A DNA stretch of 64,000 nucleotides from Acidithiobacillus caldus ATCC 51756. Lineage in GTDB: Bacteria; Pseudomonadota; Gammaproteobacteria; Acidithiobacillales; Acidithiobacillaceae. Shown piece after piece: positions 57,160 to 64,000 of the stretch. The translations under genes and the position numbers were made by a program. Each line of letters opens with the position of its first letter. Within the stretch, counting starts at the first letter, position 1. The notes beneath the pieces are model-generated. The model did no database searches and was not told the origin of the DNA. It was given only the letters and a program-made list of their open reading frames with translations. Location of the stretch: the NCBI RefSeq assembly GCF_000175575.2, contig NZ_CP005986.1, positions 1,808,714-1,872,713 on the forward strand, given 5' to 3'.

Positions 57160-58571
57160 CAGTTTGCGCGGGAAACCCCGGCATTCATGCCGGGGAGGGA
57201 TAGCGCGGCAGGCGTAGCCTGCCCCAGTCCCGCATCTCCTCTGTCGAGTGCTATCTTGGTCCACAAATATCCATAACCGTCCGCCCGCTGAATCAGCGCG
57301 CAAAAGCGGTGATGGATACCCTGCACCAGACCGTTTCCGGTCTGGAGGTTGAAGCTGCCACTGGCACGGATAGCGACGCGGCCCAGATAGGTGCCCGTTT
57401 TCTTTCCGGTCGTGACGATGGCTTTCACCAGGTCACCCGTCTGGAAACCAAAGACGCTTTTGCTTCGGGTCAAGTACCCGCGCGGAAAACCGTGTTTCGT
57501 CAGCCGCGTGCGCTGATAGCTGCCGCGTCCGGTGGCTTTAATGCCGAGAACTGGTTGCTGCCAGTTTTGGATGGCGTCAACACACCCCACGCAAGCCGCA
57601 TCGAGACAATGGGCTTTGGGAATGGACATCTGGTGTCGGTTCCACTTCGTTCTGCCGCCACTGGCGACTTCCACGTCCAGACCCGTTGCTTTAAGGCGTT
57701 GGAACAGTGCCCAGCGAGTGCTGTTCACCGCCGCCGCATCTTTTAACGGCGCTTTGGCCTGGGCCAGTATCTTGCGGACTCGCTCCGGAGCCTTCGCCAG
57801 AAACTGTTCCAATGGCATATTGCCTTTGGCCTGATTGCAGTCGCGACAGGCGATGGTGAGGTTGCTCACACGGTTGCTGCCGCCTTTGGATCGGGGATGA
57901 ATGTGATCGATTTCCAGAGGTGTGTTTTTCGCTCCGCAATAGGCGCATTCCCGTCCCCATTTCTCCAGCAGATACTCCCGGACCTCGTATCCGGCCAGGG
58001 TGCCTTGTTGGTACTCGCTGCCTGCGATTTCCGGATTCTGCAGGGCCTGGGTGTCGAACCGCACCAGTTCCTGCGACAGCGCCGTCACCGGCGCCAGACG
58101 CATCAGCCGGTTTACCCAGGCCAGCATCGTATCCACCCGATGCTGTAAAGACGGCGCCAGCCAGCCTTCCGGCTTCGTCCGGTTGTCAAACCGGGCGGGA
58201 CGGTAGCGCAGGTTCCCGCGGCGGCGGCGGCGAAATGCCCGGCGCTGGGTGAGGGCATCGCGGATCGCGTGCCCCCGGTGCTTCAGTTCCAGCAGCATCA
58301 GCACCGTGAAAGTGCGGAGAATTTCGCCCGTGGTTGCGTCAACGGTTTCTTTCTCCCGCACCAGCGCCATCCCAGTGGTTTTGCTGCCGGGATGCAGTTT
58401 CAGCCGCAGCGGCTGCAGGACGGATTCCGCCTGCAACCTGTCCACCAGCCGGATGGTGAACGGGACCATGCGATGCACCCGTGCCCGCCCGCTCTCCAGC
58501 AGCAACCGTGCCCGTTTCTCCGAGCACGGCATGAGTGGTCTCTTCCGTTTGTCCAAAACAAGCACCGCCAT
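57159..58571 (-). CDS. iscB: IscB RNA-guided HNH/RuvC nuclease
   Basis: A 470-residue protein with the N-terminal PLMP domain (VLVLDKRKRPLMPCSEKRAR), RuvC-I (LKLHPGSKTTGMALV), an arginine-rich bridge helix (RRAFRRRRRGNLRYRPARF), RuvC-II (LSQELVRFDTQAL), the HNH domain (CAYCGAKNTPLEIDHIHPRS, then CRDCNQAKGN) and RuvC-III (AHCLDAACVGC). IscB is the ancestor-like relative of Cas9 and uses an omega-RNA made just upstream. The usual RuvC-I aspartate is replaced by His (CAT for GAT), so only the HNH domain may cut. Confidence 0.92.
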   Translation of the reverse strand: MAVLVLDKRKRPLMPCSEKRARLLLESGRARVHRMVPFTIRLVDRLQAESVLQPLRLKLHPGSKTTGMALVREKETVDATTGEILRTFTVLMLLELKHRGHAIRDALTQRRAFRRRRRGNLRYRPARFDNRTKPEGWLAPSLQHRVDTMLAWVNRLMRLAPVTALSQELVRFDTQALQNPEIAGSEYQQGTLAGYEVREYLLEKWGRECAYCGAKNTPLEIDHIHPRSKGGSNRVSNLTIACRDCNQAKGNMPLEQFLAKAPERVRKILAQAKAPLKDAAAVNSTRWALFQRLKATGLDVEVASGGRTKWNRHQMSIPKAHCLDAACVGCVDAIQNWQQPVLGIKATGRGSYQRTRLTKHGFPRGYLTRSKSVFGFQTGDLVKAIVTTGKKTGTYLGRVAIRASGSFNLQTGNGLVQGIHHRFCALIQRADGYGYLWTKIALDRGDAGLGQATPAALSLPGMNAGVSRAN

Positions 58572-58853
58572 TTTAACCTCCTATGCCCTTACGGGCCTTG
58601 TGACGCGGAGACTTCCGTCTCCGTCTCCCCTCGGGGTGGTGTGGCACCGGCTCCCGTGGTTTCCCACGGCGGAGAGAGTATTCGGCGCTTTGCCTTTCAC
58701 CAGCATTGCCCTCTCCTTCCAGTGTCCGGGACTGAGGAAGCATCCCGGAGTGGGTCTCAACGACCTGTACCACACGTCTGCCGGATCACTCCGGCCCCCT
58801 GGTCAACCGAGCCTGCGTCACCGCAAGCTCCGCCCTTCAGGGCGGGGTAGTTG
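58572..58853 (-). ncRNA. Omega-RNA of the IscB element
   Basis: About 280 bp upstream of iscB, non-coding and highly structured: CCGCCCTGAAGGGCGG at the 5' side, GAGACGGAGACGGAAGTCTC nearer the gene, and GGTTTCCCACGG-type pairs between. IscB omega-RNAs are transcribed from this position with the guide at the 5' end taken from the flank of the element. Here the guide would derive from minus-strand sequence ending GATTCTGGATTGATG. Confidence 0.75.
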
Positions 58854-59238
58854 ACATCAATCCAGAATCAAGACTCTTGATGACATCAATGATTTTCGCC
58901 GATTTTTTAACACAAAGCATCGAGTCCGTTCGATGAACGGGCTCGCGAAGACGATAATCCGCCTGAGCACGCTTCTTTCTTAGCTGATCCAACTCCAGAC
59001 CAACTTCCGCGATCTGAAGCTTTGTTTCGTCATCACTCTCCCTGCCTTCACGCATCCACGAGATGAGTTTTTCGTGTAGATTGGCACGGGCATTGCGAAT
59101 ATGATTAGGAGAAACCTCTAAACAAGCGTGAAATGCCGCATAATAACCCCTGGAAACAGCGCACCTCCAATACGCCTCCCCATCAATGCGAGATAATTCT
59201 TCCGCGAGGCGGACTAAATCCTCAATGCTCACAGACAT
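58837..59238 (-). CDS. HEPN-domain protein, 3' end altered by IscB element
   Basis: A 133-residue helical protein; ATG 59238 overlaps the preceding stop. SRGYYAAFHACLEVSPNHIR contains R-x6-H, the HEPN RNase signature. HEPN proteins are common toxins that cut RNA. Its last six residues (MSTTPP) are encoded by the left end of the IscB element, so the original C-terminus has been replaced. It pairs with the TPR-like gene upstream, a plausible toxin-antitoxin arrangement. Confidence 0.68.
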   Translation of the reverse strand: MSVSIEDLVRLAEELSRIDGEAYWRCAVSRGYYAAFHACLEVSPNHIRNARANLHEKLISWMREGRESDDETKLQIAEVGLELDQLRKKRAQADYRLREPVHRTDSMLCVKKSAKIIDVIKSLDSGLMSTTPP

Positions 59239-60017
59239 CAGAACACCATTTCTGCGGAGAAAAGAACGTTTTTCAATATACTTGTTGGAATATTTTTATC
59301 TCTAATCAGCCTCTTTACAGCAAGATGGTCAGCGCGCAAAAAAGCGTTTTCTTCAGCTACAACAGAAACGGTAAAGGAGAAAGGATAACCAATTTCCTTT
59401 ATATCTATTTCTGCCCATGACATGGACTTAATCCGGCAATTACCATTTGCTAATTCTTCTACATAAGAACTTACAGCATATTGCAAATCTTTTTCACAAA
59501 TACCAGACTCTTCGAGGAATGTACTCAGGTCCTTGATAATTTCTGGATGATAATCTATAGTATCCATGTCCACTCCTGAAGCGGAAAGTTTTTCTGCCAG
59601 TTGAGTTGTATTCTCCATATCTGGAATAGTCATATACAACATCAGCGCTAAAGCAAGAAGTCCAGGATTCCCTTCCCCATGCGTTGCCAGGAATTCTCTG
59701 GCTTTTTGTGCGGCAAAAGAAATCTGTCCAACGGCCATTAAGCAGGAGAGAAAGTTTTGCATTGTGATGGCCGGTGTTTGCGAATGGCGCAACGCCGTAG
59801 CAAAGCTTGACAGCATGCCTTCCACATCGTTCTTCATAACTGCCAGAAAGCCCATCGCCTCAGCGCTGTCCGCAGGATCCCTGTGTCTACATTCATCGGC
59901 CAATATACGAACGCGGTCGAGCATTTCCCCGCTGGGCAGCGTATCCGCATTAAACAGTTTAATAGCGAGCCGCAACGCTTCTCTGGATTTTCTCTGCGGG
60001 AGATGAATAATCGTCAC
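59238..60017 (-). CDS. TPR-like helical protein, partner of HEPN gene
   Basis: A 259-residue protein starting at GTG 60017. Repeated helical pairs (KAREFLATHGEGNPGLLALA, LIRDKNIPTSILKNVL) suggest TPR-like repeats in the first 170 residues, followed by an alpha/beta C-terminal part. Codon use is AT-rich compared with the neighbours. The four-base overlap with the HEPN gene suggests one module; no exact family recognised. Confidence 0.6.
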   Translation of the reverse strand: MTIIHLPQRKSREALRLAIKLFNADTLPSGEMLDRVRILADECRHRDPADSAEAMGFLAVMKNDVEGMLSSFATALRHSQTPAITMQNFLSCLMAVGQISFAAQKAREFLATHGEGNPGLLALALMLYMTIPDMENTTQLAEKLSASGVDMDTIDYHPEIIKDLSTFLEESGICEKDLQYAVSSYVEELANGNCRIKSMSWAEIDIKEIGYPFSFTVSVVAEENAFLRADHLAVKRLIRDKNIPTSILKNVLFSAEMVF

Positions 60018-60117
60018 CTGTGCACTCCCAATGTCCGACTAGCTGTTCCGCCCGTTGTTATAGCCGTTGTTGTACCCCTGCTGGCGCCCCTCTTCACGAG
60101 CCTTCTCGATATCCCAA

Positions 60118-61094
60118 CATGCCTGTTAACCTTTCTCAGCAACAAGCCGGACCGGGATATGTTCCATACAGGCATTGAGCAACCTCAGGGGCAGTTCTGG
60201 CTCCCAGAAACGGCGATTGAAGCGATAGACAAACTCGTTCAGATATTCCTGCAGATATTTGCCGGATACCCCATGGAATGTGCCCAAAAGAAAGGCCTTG
60301 AGGTTACCAATGGCGATGTGTACCCACGGCAACCACTCGTCCACCTGATGCGGTTTGGTCACGCGCCCCTCATGCTCTTGGCTCTCTCCGAGAACTCGCA
60401 GCGCTATTAAGCCGTCGGTGCGGGTAGGTTGCTTGGGGCGCAAGCGTCGCCGCGCGAATTCGCGAATCCGGTCGGCAGAGACCGAAGGCGTCGTCTCGAT
60501 GGCAATAAAGCCCGCCTTCTTGCCCCGGTTTTCCACGGCAACCAAGATCGGTGTTTTGCCTTCGGCCCCTCGACCGCTCTTCCCCCCAGACCGGCGTCCA
60601 CCGACAAAGGCATCGTCCAACTCTACCAGCCCTTCCAAGCGATACAGACTGTCGCGATCGCCCATGGCGCGGCGCATGCGGCGCAACATCCGGTGAGCCG
60701 TGATCCAGGAGACCCCAATCTGCTTCGACAGCCGCAGGGCGGACAATCCGCCCTTGTCGCTCGCCATCAAATAGATGGCCAGGAACCATTGCACCAGGGG
60801 CACATTGGACGAATGAAAAATTGTGCCGGCCGTCACCGAGGTCTGATGGCGACAGTGCCCGCACTGAAAGAGTTTTCGTCCGGCGATCCAGTATCCGCGG
60901 TCATGGCCGCATTTCGGACATCGAAACCCCTCGGGCCAGCGCTTTTGTTTCAGCGCCTCCAAGCAGGCCTCTTCCGTGCCAAACCGCGCTTGCCACTGCA
61001 AGAGGTTCGTCGCTTCAGCTTTCATCTCAGACCTCCTTTCTCTATGCCTCACAGAGAGTTAGAGCTTGATTGCTGAGAATGATTCAGAGGCATG
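60118..61094 (-). mobile_element. IS1595-family insertion sequence (977 bp)
   Basis: Inverted ends CATGCCTGTTAACCTTTCTC (left) and CATGCCTCTGAATCATTCTC (right, read inward), continuing CAGCAA, flanked by the 8-bp duplication TATCCCAA (60110-60117 and 61095-61102). Contains one transposase gene. Confidence 0.9.
60126..61025 (-). CDS. IS1595-family transposase
   Basis: A 299-residue protein; ATG 61025 follows GGAGGTCTGAG. An N-terminal zinc ribbon (CPKCGHDRGYW...CGHCRHQTS) precedes the ISXO2-like catalytic domain with LVELDDAFVGGRRSGGKSGR, a central HQVDEWLPWVHIAIGNLKAF and the C-terminal NEFVYRFNRR motif. The typical glycine-rich loop and final NEFxxRxNRR are intact, so it may be active. Confidence 0.92.
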   Translation of the reverse strand: MKAEATNLLQWQARFGTEEACLEALKQKRWPEGFRCPKCGHDRGYWIAGRKLFQCGHCRHQTSVTAGTIFHSSNVPLVQWFLAIYLMASDKGGLSALRLSKQIGVSWITAHRMLRRMRRAMGDRDSLYRLEGLVELDDAFVGGRRSGGKSGRGAEGKTPILVAVENRGKKAGFIAIETTPSVSADRIREFARRRLRPKQPTRTDGLIALRVLGESQEHEGRVTKPHQVDEWLPWVHIAIGNLKAFLLGTFHGVSGKYLQEYLNEFVYRFNRRFWEPELPLRLLNACMEHIPVRLVAEKG

Positions 61095-61328
61095 TATCCC
61101 AATGAGTGTATCTAGTAGAAATTGCTGGTTGCGAGTCAAGCCAACGCAGGAACCAGAAGATCACGGGTCCACCCACCCAGACGGCGTAGATCCACAGACC
61201 AGCAACCGGCAGCGCAGCGCGAACGACAGGACCGATCACAACGCCGGCAAGCCAGAACAGAAACAGTTTCGTATTGAAGCTCATGGCAACCTCCTTGGCA
61301 GTGCCGAGAACCTTACCCTCACACCTCC

Positions 61329-61347
61329 AGCGCGGATAGTCTCGTCA
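61329..61347 (-). promoter_or_regulatory. Box B motif
   Basis: TGACGAGACTATCCGCGCT on the minus strand, exact match to the 17754 copy, 45 bp before the interrupted membrane-protein gene. Confidence 0.55.
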
Positions 61348-61430
61348 GCTAACGGGCAGCGCAAGGAATGGCCAGCCGGAGAGACAGAAAGGGAACCCCA
61401 CCATGGCGGGGTGCTTCTTTTTGCCGTCTT

Positions 61431-61679
61431 CTAGCTATTCCGACCGTGGTGATAGCCTGCCTGATAGCCCTGCCTGCGAGCCTGCTCCACCTTCTCCTTG
61501 GTAAAATCAATGCCGGCATAGCCGCCCGCACCAAGCTTCTTCAGAGCAAACACTAAGATTGGCAGGCCTCCAAACAGGACAACAATCCAGATACCGAAAG
61601 TCGGGATCTGCACCAATTGTTTGCTGAACAGCACGACTAGAAGCCAAATCAGAAAGATGGCGAGTTTCAGATTCTTCAT
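61431..61679 (-). CDS. Small membrane protein (82 aa)
   Basis: An 82-residue protein starting at ATG 61679. Two hydrophobic segments (LAIFLIWLLVVLFSKQLVQI; IWIVVLFGGLPILVFAL) and a polar tail EKVEQARRQGYQAGYHHGRN. Paralogue of the interrupted gene next to it. Such small proteins near trbL might act in exclusion or membrane-channel assembly; this is only positional. Confidence 0.65.
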   Translation of the reverse strand: MKNLKLAIFLIWLLVVLFSKQLVQIPTFGIWIVVLFGGLPILVFALKKLGAGGYAGIDFTKEKVEQARRQGYQAGYHHGRNS

Positions 61680-61714
61680 GATCAGCCCCTTTTGCGGAAA
61701 GCTTCTACACCCTG

Positions 61715-61733
61715 AGCGCAGATTGTCTCGTCA
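61715..61733 (-). promoter_or_regulatory. Box B motif
   Basis: TGACGAGACAATCTGCGCT on the minus strand, 36 bp before ATG 61679. Confidence 0.55.
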
Positions 61734-61750
61734 CAGCCCATCATCCATGA

Positions 61751-63691
61751 TCATTCACTGTGTTTCAACCCATGATTAGCCGCCTGTACACCTTGATTCT
61801 CAGGCGACCCAGGGAAAAGAAAGCGTTCGGCTAGGTCACTTGTCTCTTTGTAATCTTTGAATATTTTTTTGAATGACCCATCGGACTGATTTTCCTGCTG
61901 CCCCGCCGCCAGGGTCTCGTTGAGCTTGCCCAGGCTCTCCTGCATGGGGGCGAAGGCCTGCTGTATGGACTGCTGCAAGGCGGCGCGCAAGGCCTCCTGG
62001 GGCGTTGGTGCCTGTTGCCCAGCGGATGGGGTAGCCGATGTCGTCGGCGTTTCCTGAGACGCAGACGTACCACCACCAGAGGCTGGCTTGGCGGACTCAG
62101 TGACCCGGCTTGCGCCGACATCCGTGCCCAGGTCATCCGAACCACCCGCACCTTGGGTAACCTGCGCGGGACCACTCTCGGCCCCGGTATCGGTGGCCAC
62201 GGCATCGCCTGGAGCAGGCGTGGCGCCCGCAGGCGTGCCGCCCGCAGGACCGCTGTCCATAGTATTGCTCCCCGCAGGGGCAGGGCTGCGCCCAGCGAGG
62301 GCTGCACCCCGCAGGATGGCTGCACCCCGCAGGGGGCTCGACGCAGACGATCCCGGCGCGGGCTTGGGTGATGCGGAAGGCGAAGCCCCCCAGTTGGATG
62401 GGGGTAACACAAATCCAGCGTCTTGGCGCTTCGCTTTCAAGGTTCCGGGATCCGGTGCGGGTACGGCGTTCTCCGCGCCAGGGAAATCTTCCATGTCACG
62501 AACGCCACCGCCACCAGATCCGCTCAAGCCACCCGCAATGCCACCGCCGCCTCCGGGGAAGGGTCCACCGCCACCTGCCCCTTTCAGTTCGCCGGCAGCA
62601 CCACCCATATTGGCGGCCTGCGCTCCGGTCAGCGCACCGGCACCACCGCGACCCGCCAGGGCCGCGCCTCCCATCAGGGCTGCGCCACCGGCGAGGGCGA
62701 CTCCGGCAAGAAAGGCCGTTCCTTCCGCACCGCCGGACAGGCTGGACGCACCGCTCATGATGCTCGACGCGATGCTCGGCAACTTCTTCGTCATCCAGGC
62801 GATGAGCAGCACAAAGATGAGCACTTCGCCGTAAGCAACGATCGCCCCACTCAGGTTGGCTGTCGGATGGTTGCTATTGACCTGACTGAGGATCTGGGTG
62901 ATAACCGTGCCCGCGCTCTTCTGCAGGAATCCAATCCATAACAGAATGACGAGGAACCTTACGCCGACCGACAGCGCGTACTTGAGATAGCCCTCGGCGT
63001 GTTGGACGGTCCAGCGGCTACCCGCAAAACCCATCAGGATAATGCCGACACTGGCTACCATGGCGGCTTCCAGCTGTATGGCGATGTACTCCAGCGCCAG
63101 GTAAATCATCGCCAAAAGGGCAATGATACCGACCACCAGACCCACCAGCATGCCCAGAACATCCGACAGGAGCACCGTCGGACCGCCCGTAATAGTCTGC
63201 CAGATACTTTCCAAAGCACCAGTGCTCTTATCCGGAATTCGTGGCCCCACGAGGCAGGCCATGAACACCTTGCTCGCTGTCCCAAAAATCCAGGACAACA
63301 GGCCACCGCTCGCACCCGTCGCCTGAATAGCGCTTTGCTGGAATCCGTTTTCCACCCAGCCAATGAGTTTGTGGCCATTGAGCAGGAGCGTGTAGAAGAA
63401 CGCAAAACTCATCATCTTCTTGATGAAGGACGTGAAAACTTCGTGGACGTCCTTGCCACCAATGAGCCATTGGGAGACGAGATAGACAAAATCCAGACCA
63501 AAGAGCATGTAGAAAATTTCTTCAGCGTCGGCCTTGAGGCTTTGGTACCATCTCAATGTCTCGCTATCAAAAGCGTTGAGGATGACCCCGGCACCAGATC
63601 CGTTAATGGATGGCGCGGGTGCCGCCAATACGTCTGGCGACACGAACAAACATAAAAGCAAAAATAGACACCAAATCCCGTATTTCTTCAT
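61751..63691 (-). CDS. trbL: TrbL/VirB6-like channel protein
   Basis: A 646-residue protein with a signal peptide (YGIWCLFLLLCLFVSPDVLA), then six or more membrane segments between residues about 60 and 310 (VGLVVGIIALLAMIYLALEY, AMVASVGIILMGFAG, FLVILLWIGFLQKSAG, VLIFVLLIAWMTKKLPSIAS), as in TrbL/VirB6 polytopic proteins. The C-terminal half is Gly/Ala/Pro/Ser-rich and includes a modular-repeat stretch. It forms part of the inner-membrane channel. Confidence 0.9.
   Translation of the reverse strand: MKKYGIWCLFLLLCLFVSPDVLAAPAPSINGSGAGVILNAFDSETLRWYQSLKADAEEIFYMLFGLDFVYLVSQWLIGGKDVHEVFTSFIKKMMSFAFFYTLLLNGHKLIGWVENGFQQSAIQATGASGGLLSWIFGTASKVFMACLVGPRIPDKSTGALESIWQTITGGPTVLLSDVLGMLVGLVVGIIALLAMIYLALEYIAIQLEAAMVASVGIILMGFAGSRWTVQHAEGYLKYALSVGVRFLVILLWIGFLQKSAGTVITQILSQVNSNHPTANLSGAIVAYGEVLIFVLLIAWMTKKLPSIASSIMSGASSLSGGAEGTAFLAGVALAGGAALMGGAALAGRGGAGALTGAQAANMGGAAGELKGAGGGGPFPGGGGGIAGGLSGSGGGGVRDMEDFPGAENAVPAPDPGTLKAKRQDAGFVLPPSNWGASPSASPKPAPGSSASSPLRGAAILRGAALAGRSPAPAGSNTMDSGPAGGTPAGATPAPGDAVATDTGAESGPAQVTQGAGGSDDLGTDVGASRVTESAKPASGGGTSASQETPTTSATPSAGQQAPTPQEALRAALQQSIQQAFAPMQESLGKLNETLAAGQQENQSDGSFKKIFKDYKETSDLAERFLFPGSPENQGVQAANHGLKHSE
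62219..62340 (-). repeat. GC-rich modular repeat cluster inside trbL
   Basis: CCCCTGCGGGGTGCAGCCAT and CCTGCGGGCGGCAC-type modules on the minus strand encode the linker LRGAAILRGAALAGRSPAPA and PAGGTPAG. Confidence 0.75.
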
Positions 63692-63700
63692 GGTGTTTCC

Positions 63701-64000
63701 TCAATTCACGCTAGCGGTCAGCGCATTGGAGGTGGCGTTTAACGTCCCACCATGTGTGGTAATCCTTTCATCCAGCGGATTGGACCCAAAGAGCATCTGG
63801 CTTCCGGTCTGGTTCAACTCGTCTTGGTGTGTCGTATGCTCCAGCTGCGCCTTCCGCCAGTCCGCCTCGGTCTGCGCTTCGGCTCGGGTGAGGTTATACA
63901 GCTGCGTGAGCGATGCCGTGGTCTGCTGGCCAACGGCGACGGCCCCCTGCAACAGGGCGTTGCGGCTGTTGGGATTGGCCATGGCGTTGGCAATGGCCTG
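63701..64000 (-). CDS. trbJ: TrbJ-like protein, 3' part (runs off window)
   Basis: The frame enters from the window edge and ends at 63701, ten bases before trbL. The visible 99 residues are helical (QTTASLTQLYNLTRAEAQTE, LEHTTHQDELNQTG), like the C-terminus of TrbJ/VirB5-type proteins, and the position directly before trbL is that of trbJ in Ti/ICE-type trb operons. The internal Met at 63982 is not a start. Confidence 0.65.
   Translation of the reverse strand, partial: QAIANAMANPNSRNALLQGAVAVGQQTTASLTQLYNLTRAEAQTEADWRKAQLEHTTHQDELNQTGSQMLFGSNPLDERITTHGGTLNATSNALTASVN

Larger units (their letters stand above)
57159..58853 (-). mobile_element. IscB element (IS200/IS605-like, no TnpA)
   Basis: The left end (minus-strand 5') starts near AACTACCCCGCCCTGAAGGG with a CCGCCC/GGGCGG hairpin. 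The right end has the hairpin CCCCGGCATGAATGCCGGGG at about 57175-57198. These subterminal hairpins and a TTGAT at the left flank fit IS200/IS605-type single-strand transposition. There is no Tyr transposase, so movement would need one in trans. Exact ends are estimated to within a few bases. Confidence 0.75.
60039..61284 (-). pseudogene. Small membrane protein gene interrupted by IS1595-type element
   Basis: ATG 61284 encodes SFNTKLFLFWLAGVVIGPVV and a second hydrophobic stretch, and the frame reaches the duplicated TATCCCAA at 61095. It resumes after the IS at 60117 to give IEKAREEGRQQGYNNGYNNG RNS-stop at 60039. The rejoined 86-residue product parallels the intact gene at 61431-61679 (ending EQARRQGYQAGYHHGRNS). 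Box B lies upstream of both. The pair are therefore diverged copies. Confidence 0.8.

Overview
The window is about 60% GC and reads as part of a conjugative plasmid or integrative conjugative element of an acidophilic gammaproteobacterium, most likely Acidithiobacillus. That assignment is inference. It rests on the type IV CRISPR-Cas genes first defined on an Acidithiobacillus ferrooxidans element, on IncP/Ti-type trb genes, and on base composition. No rRNA, tRNA or core metabolic genes were seen.

Layout. 0-1.4 kb: small unknown genes and an RtcB remnant. 1.4-5.1 kb: DNA processing (5'-3' exonuclease, type IA topoisomerase, HIRAN-like protein). 5.1-16.5 kb: transfer region (ribbon-helix-helix/coiled-coil protein, PlsC-like acyltransferase, relaxase, TraF-type peptidase, lipoprotein, HAD and SGNH proteins, DNA methyltransferase, DsbC/G-like protein, superinfection-immunity-like protein). 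16.8-17.6 kb: an outer-membrane barrel. 17.8-24.35 kb: a complete type IV CRISPR-Cas locus (csf4, csf3, csf1, a short cas6-like gene, a mini-array, csf2, then a 17-repeat array) without cas1/cas2. 24.4-31.6 kb: an unknown minus-strand gene, a UvrD-like helicase broken by an IS, a lytic transglycosylase, a phosphatase, an element-borne DNA polymerase sliding clamp and small proteins. 31.6-44.1 kb: VirD4/TraG, two AntA-type antirepressors, a possible toxin-antitoxin pair, parAB and trbI-trbG-trbF. 44.5-61.7 kb: cargo and defence (TraB, EAL-like protein, ABC-three-component system, fused restriction-modification enzyme with specificity subunit, IscB element with omega-RNA, HEPN/TPR pair, IS1595-type IS). 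61.7-64.0 kb: trbL and the end of trbJ. The cargo therefore lies between trbJ-trbL and trbF-trbG-trbI, genes that are usually adjacent.

Three sequence families tie the element together. (1) A box GCTATACC lies 28-50 bp before the start codon of nearly every transcription unit and looks like a shared promoter -10 region (box A). (2) A 19-bp motif close to TGACGAGACTATCCGCGCT occurs seven times, mostly upstream of genes (box B). (3) GC-rich 15-18 bp modules (CTGCGCCCCGCAG, CTGCGGACGGCAG, CTTGCAGGCGGC) form clusters both between genes and in frame inside genes, where they encode Ala/Gly/Pro linkers in the coupling protein, ParA, TrbG, TrbL, the clamp and others. CRISPR spacer 7 itself carries box A, which suggests the type IV system is aimed at promoters of related elements.

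Two identical 1419-bp IS256-type elements, each with its own 9-bp target duplication, interrupt a membrane-protein gene and the helicase gene. A 977-bp IS1595-type element with an 8-bp duplication interrupts a small membrane-protein gene. All three genes can be rejoined in frame on paper.
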